The translations under genes and the position numbers were made by a program. This document shows, piece by piece, positions 36,481-47,582 of a stretch of DNA of 64,000 bases (positions are counted from its first letter, which is position 1; every line of letters starts with the position of its first letter). The DNA comes from Dugong dugon (lineage: Eukaryota; Chordata; Mammalia; Sirenia; Dugongidae): the NCBI GenBank assembly GCA_030035585.1, contig CM057461.1, forward strand, positions 171,255,624-171,319,623, written 5' to 3'. The notes under the pieces are model-generated. The model was given only the letters and a program-made list of their open reading frames with translations. It was not told the DNA's origin and made no database searches.

Positions 36481-38302
36481 CCTGGTTACTGTTAAATTCC
36501 GCTTCTCAGTTATTAAACTGATGGACTGGTTGGTGTATTGTATCTAGTCAAATTTCTGGGGCTTTGCAATATTTATTTAGTGTTATCTGCTGACCCAAGG
36601 ATGGAGTCCCTGGTCCTGGGCATTTTACTATGGGTGAAGCTTAAGTTTGGTCCATCTAAGCCGTCTATGATTCTTCCTTCTCCAGGAATGACAAATGACA
36701 ACCCTAGCTGGCATTGCTTTCACTGCTCTGCCACCTTCAGCTCCTTTCCACTTCAGACTTCACACAGTAGTTACACAGTATCACTCCCCACTATCTTCAC
36801 CCCCAGCTGCATCAGATTGCCAGGGACTCTAGTCTCAGGGAGAGAGGAGCTAATGGGGATAAAATAAGTTTGGCCACTCAGAAAGCAGCACCTGTGGGAT
36901 AAATGAGCAGCTTCTCACCATCTTGTTAACAAAGATTCTGTGTTTGTGAGCTGAGTTTGTACTGGGGGAGGATGGATGGAGATTCTCTACCCTCATGGTT
37001 TGTATCTTTTTATCCTCCTGGACAGAAGGTATAGCATAGTGGTCAAGAATGCTCAATATGGCATCACACAGACCTGGTTCAAATTCCAGCTGATAGCTGA
37101 GTAGCCTAGGTCAAATCTGTTTGAGCTGGAGTTTCTCCATCCATAATAAAAAGTCTGCCCCATATTGATTTGAGGATTTAAATTAGGGAGTGCTCAATAA
37201 ATGGCAGCTATGGAAAGCTGGAAAGCTTATCCCTCTTCTTTCATCAGCTCACAGCACACCTTTGTCCCTTCCCTCCTGTATGATGCTAAAGATAAGCCCC
37301 CAGTTTTTTGGAAATTAGTGAGAAGGGTCTACAGGTTAGTCAGTGGTAGGGTGGCAAAGAGGGCAGGGGGGTTAAGGACTGATGCAGAGGATCAGCTGGT
37401 CTGGGGAAAGAATCACCCTGTGACAGATATTCTCCAAATTCCAGGAAAGACTGAGGACTCTGCAAGACAGGTTGTCCCCAGGCATGCAGAACTCAATGGA
37501 TCCTCTTCTAGCCCCTGCTTAGCCTTGACATAACATCTACTCTTCGGAACCCACGTTTCCATTGTTACTAAGTACTAGCACTTTCTGGACTGCAGATATG
37601 AATGAGAGAACCCAGTGGGCTCAGGCTTCCACTTCCTTAAGAACCCAGATCAGGGTCTCTTCACTGGTCCTTGGGGCCTCTTAACACAAAAGGGCTCATT
37701 CCATCAACATATTCTCTCCACTCCTTTTTTAAAGCCAGCACATGATTGATTCCAATAATGCCCACATGAATAAAACTCCAAATTCAATTTAATTGTCTAA
37801 CAGTGGGTCTTTCTTGCTCAGCAGCTTATTCACCTTTTTCAAAAAGGCCGTATATACTTTACCTGACACTTTTCATAGTTGATGGGAGACTCAGCATTCC
37901 CCAAACAACTCTATAATTTCTCTCTCTAAAATAGAGACAGAAGCTGGGATTTCATTTCAAAAAGGATGGTATGTTACATTCATAGAGCAAATATTCTCCT
38001 TCATCATGCCTGTCTGCCATGGGGATCCATCTAAACTTTGGCTTGGAAATTCCCTGTGGATTCTGGCAGATCATCCCTCGGTATTTGTATCCAGTGATAT
38101 TGAAACTTTCTATCTTTCTATTGTTTTCAAGAGGACAAAGCAGGAATCACTAGCTTTCTAACATCTCATTTCAGATTTCCCCATTCACATGTATGGAATG
38201 AGTAATTTTCAGTCCTTGAATACAAGAAATATCAATTTATGTAAATTTTTTATGAAACATCTTCAACACTAACATACTGATTCTTTTAATATTCTCTTTC
38301 AG
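36481..38302. other. PTH2R intron: MIR at 37025-37200, rest unassigned
   Basis: A MIR copy (ggtatagcatagtggtcaag, then agacctggttcaaattccag) is visible at about 37025-37200. The segment 36560-37000 is richer in G+C but not assigned. Confidence 0.5.
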
Positions 38303-38397
38303 CTGAATTTTATTCTCTTTCTGAACACAGTTAGAGTTCTGGCTACCAAAATTTGGAAGACCAATGCAATTGGGCATGACACCAGAAAGCAATACAG
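38303..38397 (+). CDS. PTH2R: PTH2R coding exon: TM5 and ICL3
   Basis: A 95-nt exon preceded by a good pyrimidine tract (attctctttcag) and followed by gtaatt. It encodes [19 protein letters not shown] and then [13 protein letters not shown], that is TM5 and the third intracellular loop, which contacts Gs. The acidic residue usual after KIW in human PTH2R is Lys here, a substitution in the G-protein-contact loop. The last two bases begin an Arg codon completed in the next exon. Confidence 0.95.
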
Positions 38398-39732
38398 GTA
38401 ATTCCAGGACAGGCATCCATCAGAGAAATATTTTGTTTACTATTTAAAGAAACAAACTGATTAATCTGAAATGTCTCGAAGAGATTAAATTTGTGAATGT
38501 GTACTTCTATTTGGTTCAGTATGAATTATCTGAAAAGTAAATATATTTTATGAAAATATCACCCAAAACCTTCCCAATGTGCTTAAGTTCTAGGTATTGG
38601 GATTTTCTTAGCAGTTTGGGATATTCCCATAAACCATTTTATCCCACAAAAAATCTCTTGTTTGATAATTTTGGGAGACAATTTTATCTGCATTCTAAAA
38701 ATAATATGTCATAAGTTAAAATCAAGAAAATGATTTGCTATATCGTTCTCAATCTTTCCATGACATTGGTACCTACCAAATGTAAATTTTTTAGAACTCT
38801 CAAATGTGCTGATTGAAGAGGGTCTATTAATCAATCTTTGATAAGGAAAGGACAAATTGAATGTTTGAGATCATTATCAAAATACTTAAGGGTGTGTCTT
38901 TTCTGCCAATGATCATTTCAGAAATTCTCAGTAAGAGTTGCCTCTATCCAAGTGGACATGTACAGTCATTAGGTGGATGTGGGTCAGTCTTTACTATCCC
39001 CAGTGCAAGTAACTATTTCTTTCTGCCTCTCATTGTTGAGAAATACTGTGTCAGATACAGAAAGGAGGAAATCATAGTCAGCATTTCAATCCTCTCTCAC
39101 AAATGTTCTCTAAATCCTTTGTTGAATCATTCTTTTTCACTGTTTGGGCAGCTTTTACTAAATGGCAGAAAAGGCTACAGATATGGGCTGGAGTTTAGAT
39201 ACAAAGCACAATATGAACAAGCTGACAGCTGTTCGCTCCAGTAATTTTCAGCGTGCTTCAAGTGCTGGTATTATAAAATAAATTGTGTGCAAGAGTTTCA
39301 AGTGAAGAGCCTATGCGTTACTAGATACTACCGCTTGTCTAATCTCACAGTCCATCAGTGATGACAAAGGCCAAAAGGTGATAGAACAATGAAAGATGTA
39401 AACAGACTTTTGTTCTTCCTCATAAAAGAGAAAGCACAATGGTGTTTGAAATCTACTTATTTTTCGAGTTCTGAATGGTGTAAACTTGCTGCTTTAGTAG
39501 AAATTTGCCTGAGAGATTGGAGAAACAAAAGGTGACTTCTTTTAAAAAAGAGTAGAACAGACAATATTTTCAGTTCATCCATGGGGGATTAGCTGTCTAG
39601 GAACAGTGGAAGAGAATCATTCATTAGGATTGAAATCCTTTACTATTCATAATTCCGAAGAAAGTTTAAATAGTTTAGTGCCCAGAAGGTTACTAAGTTT
39701 GTAGTGATCAATTAGAACAGGTCTAGAATAAT

Positions 39733-39897
39733 AGGGGAGCCCTGGTGGCACAGTGGTTAAGAACTGTGCTGCTAACCAAAAGGTCAGGGTTTGAATCTAC
39801 CAGCTGCTCCTTGGAAACCCTATGGGGCAGTTCTACTCTGTCCTATAGGGTCACTATGAGTTGGAATCGACTTGACAGCAAGGGGTTTTTGGTTTAG
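39733..39897 (+). mobile_element. AfroSINE-type SINE, short body
   Basis: ggggagccctggtggcacag, then aaggtcagggtttgaatcta, accctatggggcagttctac, tcgacttgacagcaaggggt and ttttggttta. A clean, complete-looking copy. Confidence 0.93.
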
Positions 39898-40039
39898 AGC
39901 AATAGGCGTCAGGAAAGATGTTTTTCAGCCAAATACTTTTTTTTCATGGCTGAAACATATTTAATATTTTTAATAATGTTCAAAGTTAAACTACCAAGTT
40001 CACACGATTGTTGGTAGACTCAATTTGTGGGGGGCGGGG

Positions 40040-40315
40040 AGGGTATTTGGACTGAGGGCCGATTTTCTTGCTGGCTTTTGGCCAGATGCCACCCTCAGTT
40101 CCTTGTCACATAGGCCTCTCAACAGGGCATCTCACAACTTGGCAGCTTGCTTCATCAAACCCAGCAAGCGAGATACCCCATCACCTTTGCCAAAATCTAT
40201 TAGTTAAGAAGCAAGTCCCTGGTCCTGCCCACGTTCAAGGACAGAGGATTAACAAGGGCATGAATACCAGAGACTGGAATCATTGGTGCCCATTTTAGAG
40301 TCAGCCCATCATGTT
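40040..40315 (+). mobile_element. L1M-type 3'UTR fragment
   Basis: ttaagaagcaagtccctggt, then ctgcccacgttcaaggacag, attaacaagggcatgaatac and ttttagagtcagcccatcat is a known conserved 3'UTR phrase of older mammalian L1s. Confidence 0.65.
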
Positions 40316-40811
40316 GGGGAAACATTGATTCCTCCAACTACATAGGAAAATATGTATAAATAGACAATTAAGGGAAACAAACAAACAAAACTATACACAC
40401 ACATACACACAACTATACAAAACTGATCTCTAGGCAATTTGAGATAGAGTGCTTGACATCTAAAGACTGTTCAGAGAAGGCAAGAGAAATTTGGGAATTG
40501 ACTACACCCAACAACAGCAGCTTATAAGAAAATATGACATGTCTCAGGAAATAAGCATAATCAATGATAATTGGAGATTCAAGAGTAGGAAGAAAGAAAC
40601 AAGGCCGTAGTTGATTCTAAAAACAAACAAAACAGCCAAAATGTTGCCTATGAAAGTAAATGAAGTTAGCATGGATGAAAGAAGTTGTGGTTTCTAAGGG
40701 TCAAATGTAGAAGTTATAAGACTTAGGAGAGAAAAAATAATTCACGACTTTATGAAAAGAATATCCTTTAAGTAAGAAGACTAGAAATGAGATTAGAGAG
40801 AAATTTTCCCA

Positions 40812-41010
40812 CTTACATCGAGTGGAGTCCAACTCATGGCAACCCCACGTGTTTCAGAGTAGAACTGTGCTCCATAGGGTTTTCAGTGGCTGATTTTTTG
40901 GACATAGATTGCCACGCTTTTCTTCTGAGGTGCCTTTTGGTGGACTTGAACCACCAACATTTCTGTTAGCAGCTGAGAGCATTAACTACTTGCACCACTC
41001 GGTGACTCCA
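40812..41010 (-). mobile_element. AfroSINE-type SINE, long body
   Basis: The plus strand shows catcgagtggagtccaactc, then ctccatagggttttcagtgg, gatttttggacatagattgc and the head complement gttagcagctgagagcatta. First of two head-to-tail minus SINEs. Confidence 0.88.
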
Positions 41011-41013
41011 GAG

Positions 41014-41190
41014 AGAACTGTTGTTGTTAGGTACCGTTTTCAATTCATAGTGACCCCATGTGACAGAGTGGATGTGCCCCATAGAGTTTTTTTGGCTGTA
41101 ATCTTTATGGAAGCAGATTGCCAGGTCTTTCTCCTGTGGCACCGCTGGGTGAGTTGAACCTCCAACATTTAGGTTAGCAGCTGAGCTCTG
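41014..41190 (-). mobile_element. AfroSINE-type SINE with RTE-like tail
   Basis: The plus strand reads aactgttgttgttaggtacc (complement of the CAA tail), then ctgtaatctttatggaagca and ggttagcagctgagctctga. Confidence 0.88.
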
Positions 41191-41332
41191 ATAAGTGAGA
41201 ATAAGCTACCTGATTTAGTATAAATGTGACAGAAAATGACGAACCATGGGATCCAAAGAGACAGGAAAAGCCAACCCTTGTTAGCTCTCCTAAGCTTTGT
41301 TTGTTCCAGCAAGCTGTCTTTACTGTCTTTGC

Positions 41333-41745
41333 TCTGTTGTTAGATGCCCTTGAGCTGTTTCTGACTCACAGTGACTCTATGTGACAGAGTAGAATTTCTC
41401 CATAGGGTTTTCTTGGCTGTAATCTTTATGGGGAAGGAACCCTGGTGGCACAGTGGTTAAGCACTTGGCTGCTAACTGAAAGGTTGGCTGTTTGAAACCA
41501 CGTGGGAGAAAGATGCGGCAGTCTCTGCTTCCACAAAGATTTATAGTCTGGGCAACCCCATGGGCCTTTCTACCCTGTCCTATAGGGTTGCTATGAGTCA
41601 GAATCAACTCAATAACAATGGGTTTTTTAACCTTACGGGATCTGATCTCCAGGTCTTTTTCCCCCAGCAGAGCCACTAGGTGGGCTGAACTGCCAATCCT
41701 TTGGATAGCAACCAATTGCTTAACTGTTGTGCCATCAGAGCTCCT
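41333..41745 (-). mobile_element. SINE split by a second SINE (outer copy)
   Basis: Outer minus-strand SINE: left part 41333-41431 (gctctgttgttagatgccct to ggctgtaatctttatgg), right part about 41640-41745 (ctccaggtctttttccccca to taactgttgtgccatcagagctcc). The two parts join at the point where the intact family reads atctttatggaagcaga. A plus-strand SINE sits between them. Confidence 0.88.
41436..41629 (+). mobile_element. SINE inserted into another SINE (inner copy)
   Basis: Plus-strand copy: ggaaccctggtggcacagtg, then cttggctgctaactgaaagg, agatttatagtctgggcaac and gttgctatgagtcagaatca. It is flanked by a degraded duplication (tttatgggga on the left, ccttacggga on the right). It lies less than 170 bp from the TM6 exon. 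Confidence 0.88.
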
Positions 41746-41796
41746 TGCAGGGCACTCTAGTTGATTTCTAAAAAAGGGTTTGCTATTCTCTTTCAG

Positions 41797-41935
41797 GAAA
41801 CTCGCCAAATCCACGCTCATCCTGGTCCTGGTCTTCGGTGTGCATTACATCGTGTTTGTGTGCCTGCCCCACTCCTTCACTGGGCTCGGCTGGGAGATCC
41901 GCATGCACTGTGAGCTCTTCTTCAACTCCTTTCAG
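41797..41935 (+). CDS. PTH2R: PTH2R coding exon: TM6, ECL3, start of TM7
   Basis: A 139-nt exon after ctattctctttcag, ending before gtaaag. It completes a split Arg and adds 46 codons: [20 protein letters not shown] (TM6, with the class B kink region), then [20 protein letters not shown] and FFNSFQ. The exon is noticeably richer in G+C than the flanking intron. A nested SINE pair ends about 50 bp upstream of the acceptor, and an RTE fragment starts about 90 bp downstream of the donor, so the exon sits between repeats. Confidence 0.96.
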
Positions 41936-42022
41936 GTAAAGAGCGCCCTCCAGTATCTCGGCCCTTGTATTTTGCTTTTTCTCTTGCAACCTCTTTCTCC
42001 ACCGTGCACTCAACTGTGTGGA

Positions 42023-42622
42023 TCATAACAAATTATGAATAACATTGCAAAGAATGGGAATTCCAGAACACTTAATTATGCTCATGCAGAACCTATACAT
42101 AGATCAAGAGGCAATTGTTCAAAAAGAACAAGGGAATACTGCCTGGTTTAAAATTAGGAAAGGTGTGCATCAGGGTTGTATCCTTTCACCATACCTATTC
42201 AATCTGTATGCTGAGCAAATAATCCGAGAAGCTGGACTATATGTAGAAGAACAGAGCGCAAGGATTGGAGGAAGACTCGTTAACAACCTTCCATATGCAG
42301 ATGACACAACCTTGCTTGCTGAAAGTGAAGAGGACTTGAATCACTTGCTGATGAAGATCAAAGACTTCCTCTCACAAACTTTGGATGTGTTATTAGGACA
42401 GACCAGTCCCTGGAGAAGGATGTCATACTTGCTAAGGTAGAGGGTCAGCGAAAGAGAGGAAGACTCTCCATGAGATGGACTGACACAGTGGTGCAACAAT
42501 GGACTCAAACACAGCAACACTGCGAGGATGGCGCAGGACTGGGAAGTGTTTCATTCTGCTGTACACAGGGTCGCTGTGAATTGGAAATGACTCGACGGCA
42601 CCTAACAACAACACCAACCACC
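42023..42622 (+). mobile_element. RTE/BovB-type LINE with internal deletion
   Basis: Starts with the reverse transcriptase region (LYIDQEAIVQKEQGNTAWFK, then GCILSPYLFNLYAEQI and YADDTTLLAESEEDL) and jumps after about 42365 to the 3' terminal region (ttggatgtgttattaggaca, then cgacggcacctaacaacaac). The middle is missing. It is sense within the PTH2R intron, 88 bp after the TM6 exon. Confidence 0.92.
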
Positions 42623-42904
42623 TCTTTCTCTGTCCCTGTCTCTGACTTTGATGCTCCAGGCCCCGAGGGCCTTGGAAAGACGATATTCTTTGGCACCTCT
42701 ACAGAGATCAGGTTAATCCTCTGACCACAGCTCACAAACAAGCCTGGGTGGTGAGCCAAGAATGCATATTGTTGTAAAATACGTGACACTTTCTGTGTGT
42801 GTAGAAAACAAATGAAAGTGAAAGAAGCAGGAGGCAGGGAAGAGAGAAAAAGGGAAAGGAAGAAAAACAGAGGGAGAGTTTGCTTTCCTGCTTTATATCT
42901 CATT

Positions 42905-43576
42905 TCTCACCTGGATCACTACAGACACCTCCTAACTCTTCTTCCTGATTAGTCATTTGCTGCTGCCCCTTGCCACCTTAAATCTGTTCTCTACACAAGA
43001 GTCTGAAGAATCTTAAAAATATGAATTCGATCATGGTACTTACCTGCCAAAAATATCCAGGGGCTTCCCACTGCACTCAGAATAAATTCTAAAGACTGTT
43101 ATCCACTTTACACCCTCATTTCACCCCACACTTCTTGTTGCCCACTAAATTCCAGACCCACTAGGGGACTTTCTGTTCCTCAAAGATGCCAGGCCCGATT
43201 CTGCCTTGCAGTGGCTGGTCCTTCTGCCTGGAATGCTCTTCTCCCTAATGTTTACATGGCTGGTTTCTTCTTGTCATTCAAACCAGCCCAAGTGTCACCT
43301 CCTCAGAGAATCTTTGAATGGCTGAGTTCCCCATCTAATATCACCATTGTTCTCTTTCACAGCACTTATTTTAAATACCTACATAGCCCTTATCATCTTA
43401 CATTTTTCTTGTGTCAGTATCTGTTTTTGTTTTATCTGCCTCTTTTCCCTTCTAGAATGTAAGCACCACAAGAACAGGGACCTTGTCTGTTGTGTTTTCA
43501 TTGATTATCCCTGTAACCCTGTACAGCTCCTAGTGTACCTAGTGCTCCTCTCAATAAGTATTTTTGAATGAATGAT
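42905..43576 (+). mobile_element. L2 LINE 3' part
   Basis: cttctgcctggaatgctctt, then cccaagtgtcacctcctcag, gtaagcaccacaagaacagg and ctctcaataagtatttttga is the L2 3' end. The 5' limit is approximate. Confidence 0.85.
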
Positions 43577-43969
43577 AAGAAATGTTTCTTTGTGTTCCTA
43601 CCATATAATACTCTATGTCTGACGTTTCCAGAGTTCACAGTTTATGAATATCTCTTACCAACCAACCAGGGGATATTACATGATCCTTGAGTGGCAACAT
43701 AAATGAAATTAACATAATAGAAATCAGCTCTTTGTGTACCTTGGAGTGTTCCATTCAGTTACTTGTTTGGTTCAGCTGACACCAAGGAAAGATACTAAAC
43801 AAATTTAATATAAATGTAAGGATTTGAAAACCTTCGGAGAGAATAATTCTTATAATTTTTGATGGGATAATGAAAAAATAGTTTTCAAGTTATACATTTT
43901 GTTACAAGACACTTTCGTGCTGTGAGCTTTATGTCAGCTGGGCTAACGTTCTGCTTTTGTGTTCTTTAG

Positions 43970-44011
43970 GGTTTCTTTGTGTCTATCATCTACTGCTACT
44001 GCAATGGAGAG
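43970..44011 (+). CDS. PTH2R: PTH2R coding exon: TM7 (42-nt microexon)
   Basis: A 42-nt exon of 14 whole codons, GFFVSIIYCYCNGE, after gttctttag and before gtaggt. It carries most of the TM7 C-terminal half and the start of helix 8, including the class B motif usually read as VAxxYCFxNxEV. A 42-nt exon at this place is characteristic of class B receptor genes. It is in phase on both sides, so skipping it would remove 14 residues without a frameshift. Confidence 0.95.
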
Positions 44012-44404
44012 GTAGGTCTGAAGGAAGCCCAGACATCCCACAGGTCTGGCTCTGAGTAAGGTTGTAAATGCCCATCACAACGTGACCTAAATCTCTTTAG
44101 AATCTCAGGAGTTACAGGACAGAATAAGGTGGGGAGAAAGGAGATACTTTAATCATAGATTATTTCGAGAAAGCAACTATTAATGTGAATTAACTAAGGT
44201 CCTCATCTTCTAGCGTTTTCAAATGTCAACTCACTTGCAAACCCCCAAATAAAACAACTTGGTGGGATACAAAGTGATACTTGGAGTGACAGTGAACTTC
44301 ATATTCCAGTTAATACTTAAAACTTGTGTTCAATTTCAAGTTGTATAAGAAACTCAAATATAAGTTTCCTTGGCCCAAATCCATTAGAACATTTTGATAT
44401 GGCA

Positions 44405-44690
44405 TTTTTTAAACTACAAGGTCTTGGGCACAGGCAGCACTCATCTGTCAGTGGGGGCAGGTGTGTTGCTATGATGCTGAACAGGATTCAGCAGAGCTTC
44501 CAGACTACGTTGGACTAGGAGGAAAGGCCAGGTGATCTACTTCTGAAAAATCAGCCTGTAAAAACCACATGGATCACAGTGGTCCCATCCGAAACGATCA
44601 TGAGGGTGGTGCAGGACTGGGCAGCATTTTGTTCCATTGTGCGTAGTGTGGCCATGAGTTGGGGGTAGCTTCAGGACAGCTAACAACAAT
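44405..44690 (+). mobile_element. Internally deleted RTE-derived element (5' region joined to 3' end)
   Basis: The left part (gcactcatctgtcagtgggg, then gtgttgctatgatgctgaac and attcagcagagcttccagac) resembles the 5' non-coding region of RTE/BovB elements. The right part (gatcatgagggtggtgcagg to cttcaggacagctaacaaca) is the RTE 3' end. The whole coding region is absent. The join lies around 44560-44600. The middle piece aggtgatctacttctgaaaa, then atcagcctgtaaaaacc, also matches the body of the local SINEs. Confidence 0.7.
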
Positions 44691-44781
44691 CATCATTGAA
44701 ACTGGAGCAGACGTCCTTGTAACAAGGTTTCAACATTCCCCTTGTTATTTCTAAAACACACTGTGCTCTTTTGTGTTTTAG

Positions 44782-45177
44782 GTTCAGTCTGAGGTGAAGA
44801 AGATGTGGAGTAGATGGAATCTATCCATCGACTGGAAAACGGCGCCCCCATGTGGCAGCCACAGGTACGGCTCTGTGCTCACCACCATGACTCACAGCAG
44901 CAGCAGCCAGTCACAGATGGCGGCCAGCACTCGCATGGTGCTCATCTCCAGCAAAGTGGCCAAGACTGTCAGCAGACAGCCCGACAGCCATGTGACTTTA
45001 CCTGGCTATGTCTGGAGTAACTCGGAGCAAGACTGCCTGCCACCCTCAATCCATGAGGAGGCCAAGGAAGGTAATGGGAACCAGGGAGATGATATTCCAA
45101 TGAAGGAGTCTTCCAAGCCATTGGAATTTAGCCTGGATGCTGAAGGAAGCAAAGGAGAAATGGAGGATGCTCTCTGA
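44782..45177 (+). CDS. PTH2R: PTH2R last coding exon: helix 8 and cytoplasmic tail
   Basis: Terminal exon after gctcttttgtgttttag, with the stop TGA at 45175-45177. It encodes 131 residues beginning [19 protein letters not shown], the helix 8/juxtamembrane region that binds G-protein subunits and arrestin. A Ser/Thr-rich tail follows (for example THSSSSQSQ), then [15 protein letters not shown], and the chain ends EMEDAL. The [14 protein letters not shown] block is PTH2R-like, whereas the distal acidic part is more diverged. The short hydrophobic-ended C terminus could in principle meet a PDZ partner, but this is not shown. No internal stops or frameshifts are seen. Confidence 0.95.
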   Translation, partial: VQSEVKKMWSRWNLSIDWKTAPPCGSHRYGSVLTTMTHSSSSQSQMAASTRMVLISSKVAKTVSRQPDSHVTLPGYVWSNSEQDCLPPSIHEEAKEGNGNQGDDIPMKESSKPLEFSLDAEGSKGEMEDAL

Positions 45178-46090
45178 ATCACCATCTATGATTTAATGGG
45201 CTGGTCAATCTGGTTATGTGAAAGAAGCTTGGCCCACATTCCTGTGCTTGAGCCACTGGGCTATAAATTCAGAGTTAAAGTGTTATTTGAAAGTTTTCAG
45301 GCTCTGTGAATTGACTCCTATAAATACTAAACACACAAAAGGGGAGGTGTCAGTGGAGTAGTTTAATTATCTTATTTTGGCATCACATCTCTTCCAAACT
45401 TATTTGTGGATACTTGCTCTGTGATTGTTCATTTCTCTGCAACTTTTGAATAGACAAATTTCAATTGATTGGATCTAGCTTTCTGTCACAAACACCACCC
45501 TCAATATGTTAGAGATAATTTAGCGTGTGTCATTCTCCTCTTAAGGAATGAATGCTCTCTTTTTATTTCCCTTATTTTAATGTACAAAATGGCACAGGAC
45601 CAGGTAACATTTCATTCTGTTATACATAAAGTCACCATGAGTGGGAGCTGACTCAAAGGCAGCTCACAACAACAGTGATCATTGCATTTATTTACAATGC
45701 AAAGGAGCAATTAGGGTCTGCAAAATATATGTTGAAAGATTAAAGATCTAAGAAGAAATATACATCGGAAAATAAGTTGGCTGACCTTTGATAAAATTAA
45801 AATTTATGACAGTGAGATGTGCTTCTTTCTGGGAACAAAGATAATTATTCAAAAAAGAATATTGCACATATCCCTCCTTTTGAGTGTCCCCTCTGTGACC
45901 AGGCAGGCCTCAGGTCTTCCCTCTTCTCTGTAAATCATGACATGCTGCAAGTTTTTCAATAAGTGGGCTTGTATTATAAACTGATTTTGTTTATGATCAT
46001 TTGCATTGACAGTAAATCACACTGCATCTATGTCTTTTTCTTCTTTGTTCTATTAGTGTATTGCAAATGGCATGTGGGATAAATTAAAAG
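45178..46090 (+). other. PTH2R: PTH2R 3'UTR and proximal flank (end not resolved)
   Basis: Non-coding sequence after the stop codon. There is no strong early AATAAA. Candidate poly(A) signals are ATTAAA at 46083-46088 and 46164-46169, and AATAAA at 46515-46520. None has an obvious strong GU-rich downstream element, so the true end is unknown and the interval here is arbitrary. An RTE 3' end at about 45588-45680 would lie inside the transcript if any of these sites is used. Confidence 0.4.
45588..45680 (+). mobile_element. 5'-truncated RTE 3' end in the PTH2R 3'UTR or flank
   Basis: aaaatggcacaggaccaggt, then attctgttatacataaagtc and gactcaaaggcagctcacaa with acaacagtg is the terminal RTE segment. 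About 90 bp, sense to PTH2R. Confidence 0.75.
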
Positions 46091-46239
46091 TTGATTTTAA
46101 AAGTATATTTTAAGTGATTTTCTTCAAGTTTCTTTTAGCATCTCATTTTATTTTTGAGAACCGATTAAACTTATCCTTCTCCAAATCTACAGACATCAGA
46201 ACTTAGTTCCTGTACTTTTTTTGAACTTGAAATATCAGT

Positions 46240-46480
46240 AGATTGCAGTAGTGAAAATAGTTTTTGGAATGAATGCCACATACCAGGCATCTTGCTAGGT
46301 GTTTACAAACAATTAGCTCACCTAACTTTCAAATTGTGGACCAAGCCCTATCACTGTCACCCTTTTTACAGCTGATGATGTGGCTCACAGAGATGGGTGA
46401 CTTGCCCAAAGTTGCACAGCTAGTTGTTGGCAGAGCTTGGATTCAGTGTGGTTTCACTGACTTCAAGCCAGATGTCCCTA
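46240..46480 (+). mobile_element. MIR-type SINE
   Basis: accaggcatcttgctaggtg, then tttttacagctgatgatgtg and gcccaaagttgcacagctag with agagcttggattcagtg. Confidence 0.75.
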
Positions 46481-46949
46481 ACCATACTGTCACCAATAGG
46501 TGTGTAGCTTAACCAATAAACAAAATTCGGGGAATTCTTTCTATTTTAGGGACTCATATTGTAATATGTTTTAGCCTATGATCCTCATGAAGTTTTCACA
46601 TTTGTGGAGAAGACAAACACACGTAGGAAATGAAAAACATCACAGAACAATATATTTCCAAGTAAAATAACACAGGTCAAGTTGATCTGTCTCTTAATTT
46701 GCTGAATATTGTAACCAATATGCAAATAGCATATTAGATGAATAAGGTGCTCTGATGTCTACATACCCTCTTGAAAAAGATAATACTTTCAGCCCATACT
46801 CCTTCCTTCCTTTCCCCTCTGTGCTGTGGTGTAGGTCATTTCCTTCCCTTCCTGTTTATGAAAGTGCTATTGTGCATATTTAATTGATCTAATTCACTTC
46901 TATATTGTCACATCCCCATGCTGCCTCCCCATTTGGAAAGATTCATCAT

Positions 46950-47130
46950 GGGCTGAGACAGAGATTAAGTTCAATTCCATTGCTAATTTGCTGAATGGTT
47001 TTATAAAATCACTTCCTTTATAGTTCAGTTTCTCCATCTTTAAAATGCAGATGACGTCTACCTCACAGAAATGTTCTGATGGTTAAAGAAATCACATATT
47101 GAAAGTATTTTGTAATATAAAAATTCCATA
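46950..47130 (+). mobile_element. MIR SINE fragment
   Basis: ggctgagacagagattaagt, then tcagtttctccatctttaaa and agatgacgtctacctcacag. Diverged. Confidence 0.65.
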
Positions 47131-47582
47131 TAAATACTTGGATTAGGTTGTTGCTACATCGTTGTTTAAAGTTAAATCTTATTTTGCCCCATTATGTTAA
47201 AAAAAGATTGCAGTCACATTGATCATTTCAATACAATAAGGAATTGTTAGAATGGATCTATTTAGGAAACATGGAAAATATCAAGTGTTCTTCTTTCTAA
47301 GTCAACCCCAAAATCTAAGACTAGACCACCACTTCTTTACAGATTTAAGCAGGAAAGGTGCAGGTATGTATTTTTGAAATAACCTTCAAACTATATGAGA
47401 GCAAGCTAGAAAAGACTAAATAGAAGCAAGAAAAGCAGTTGGGAAACCACTGCAAGAATAGAGGTGAGATGCAATGAGAACCTGTGTTATGACAAAGGCA
47501 GTGGAAATAGAGAAGAGATCGTATATAAGAGGTAGAAGACAGGCAGAAGGACAAATGAGCAAATCTGGTAATTCTTGCTTAT

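Noticed and set aside
36326..36547. Open frame rich in Cys and hydrophobic residues
   Set aside because: It overlaps an old antisense L1 3' end and has no independent support.
39733..39897. tRNA-like A and B boxes suggesting a tRNA gene
   Set aside because: The head is followed by a conserved SINE body repeated many times in the window, so these are SINE promoters, not functional tRNAs.
42045..42440. Reverse transcriptase frame that could be read as a retron or diversity-generating system
   Set aside because: Its sequence and CAA-tailed neighbours identify it as a eukaryotic RTE/BovB LINE; the host DNA is mammalian.
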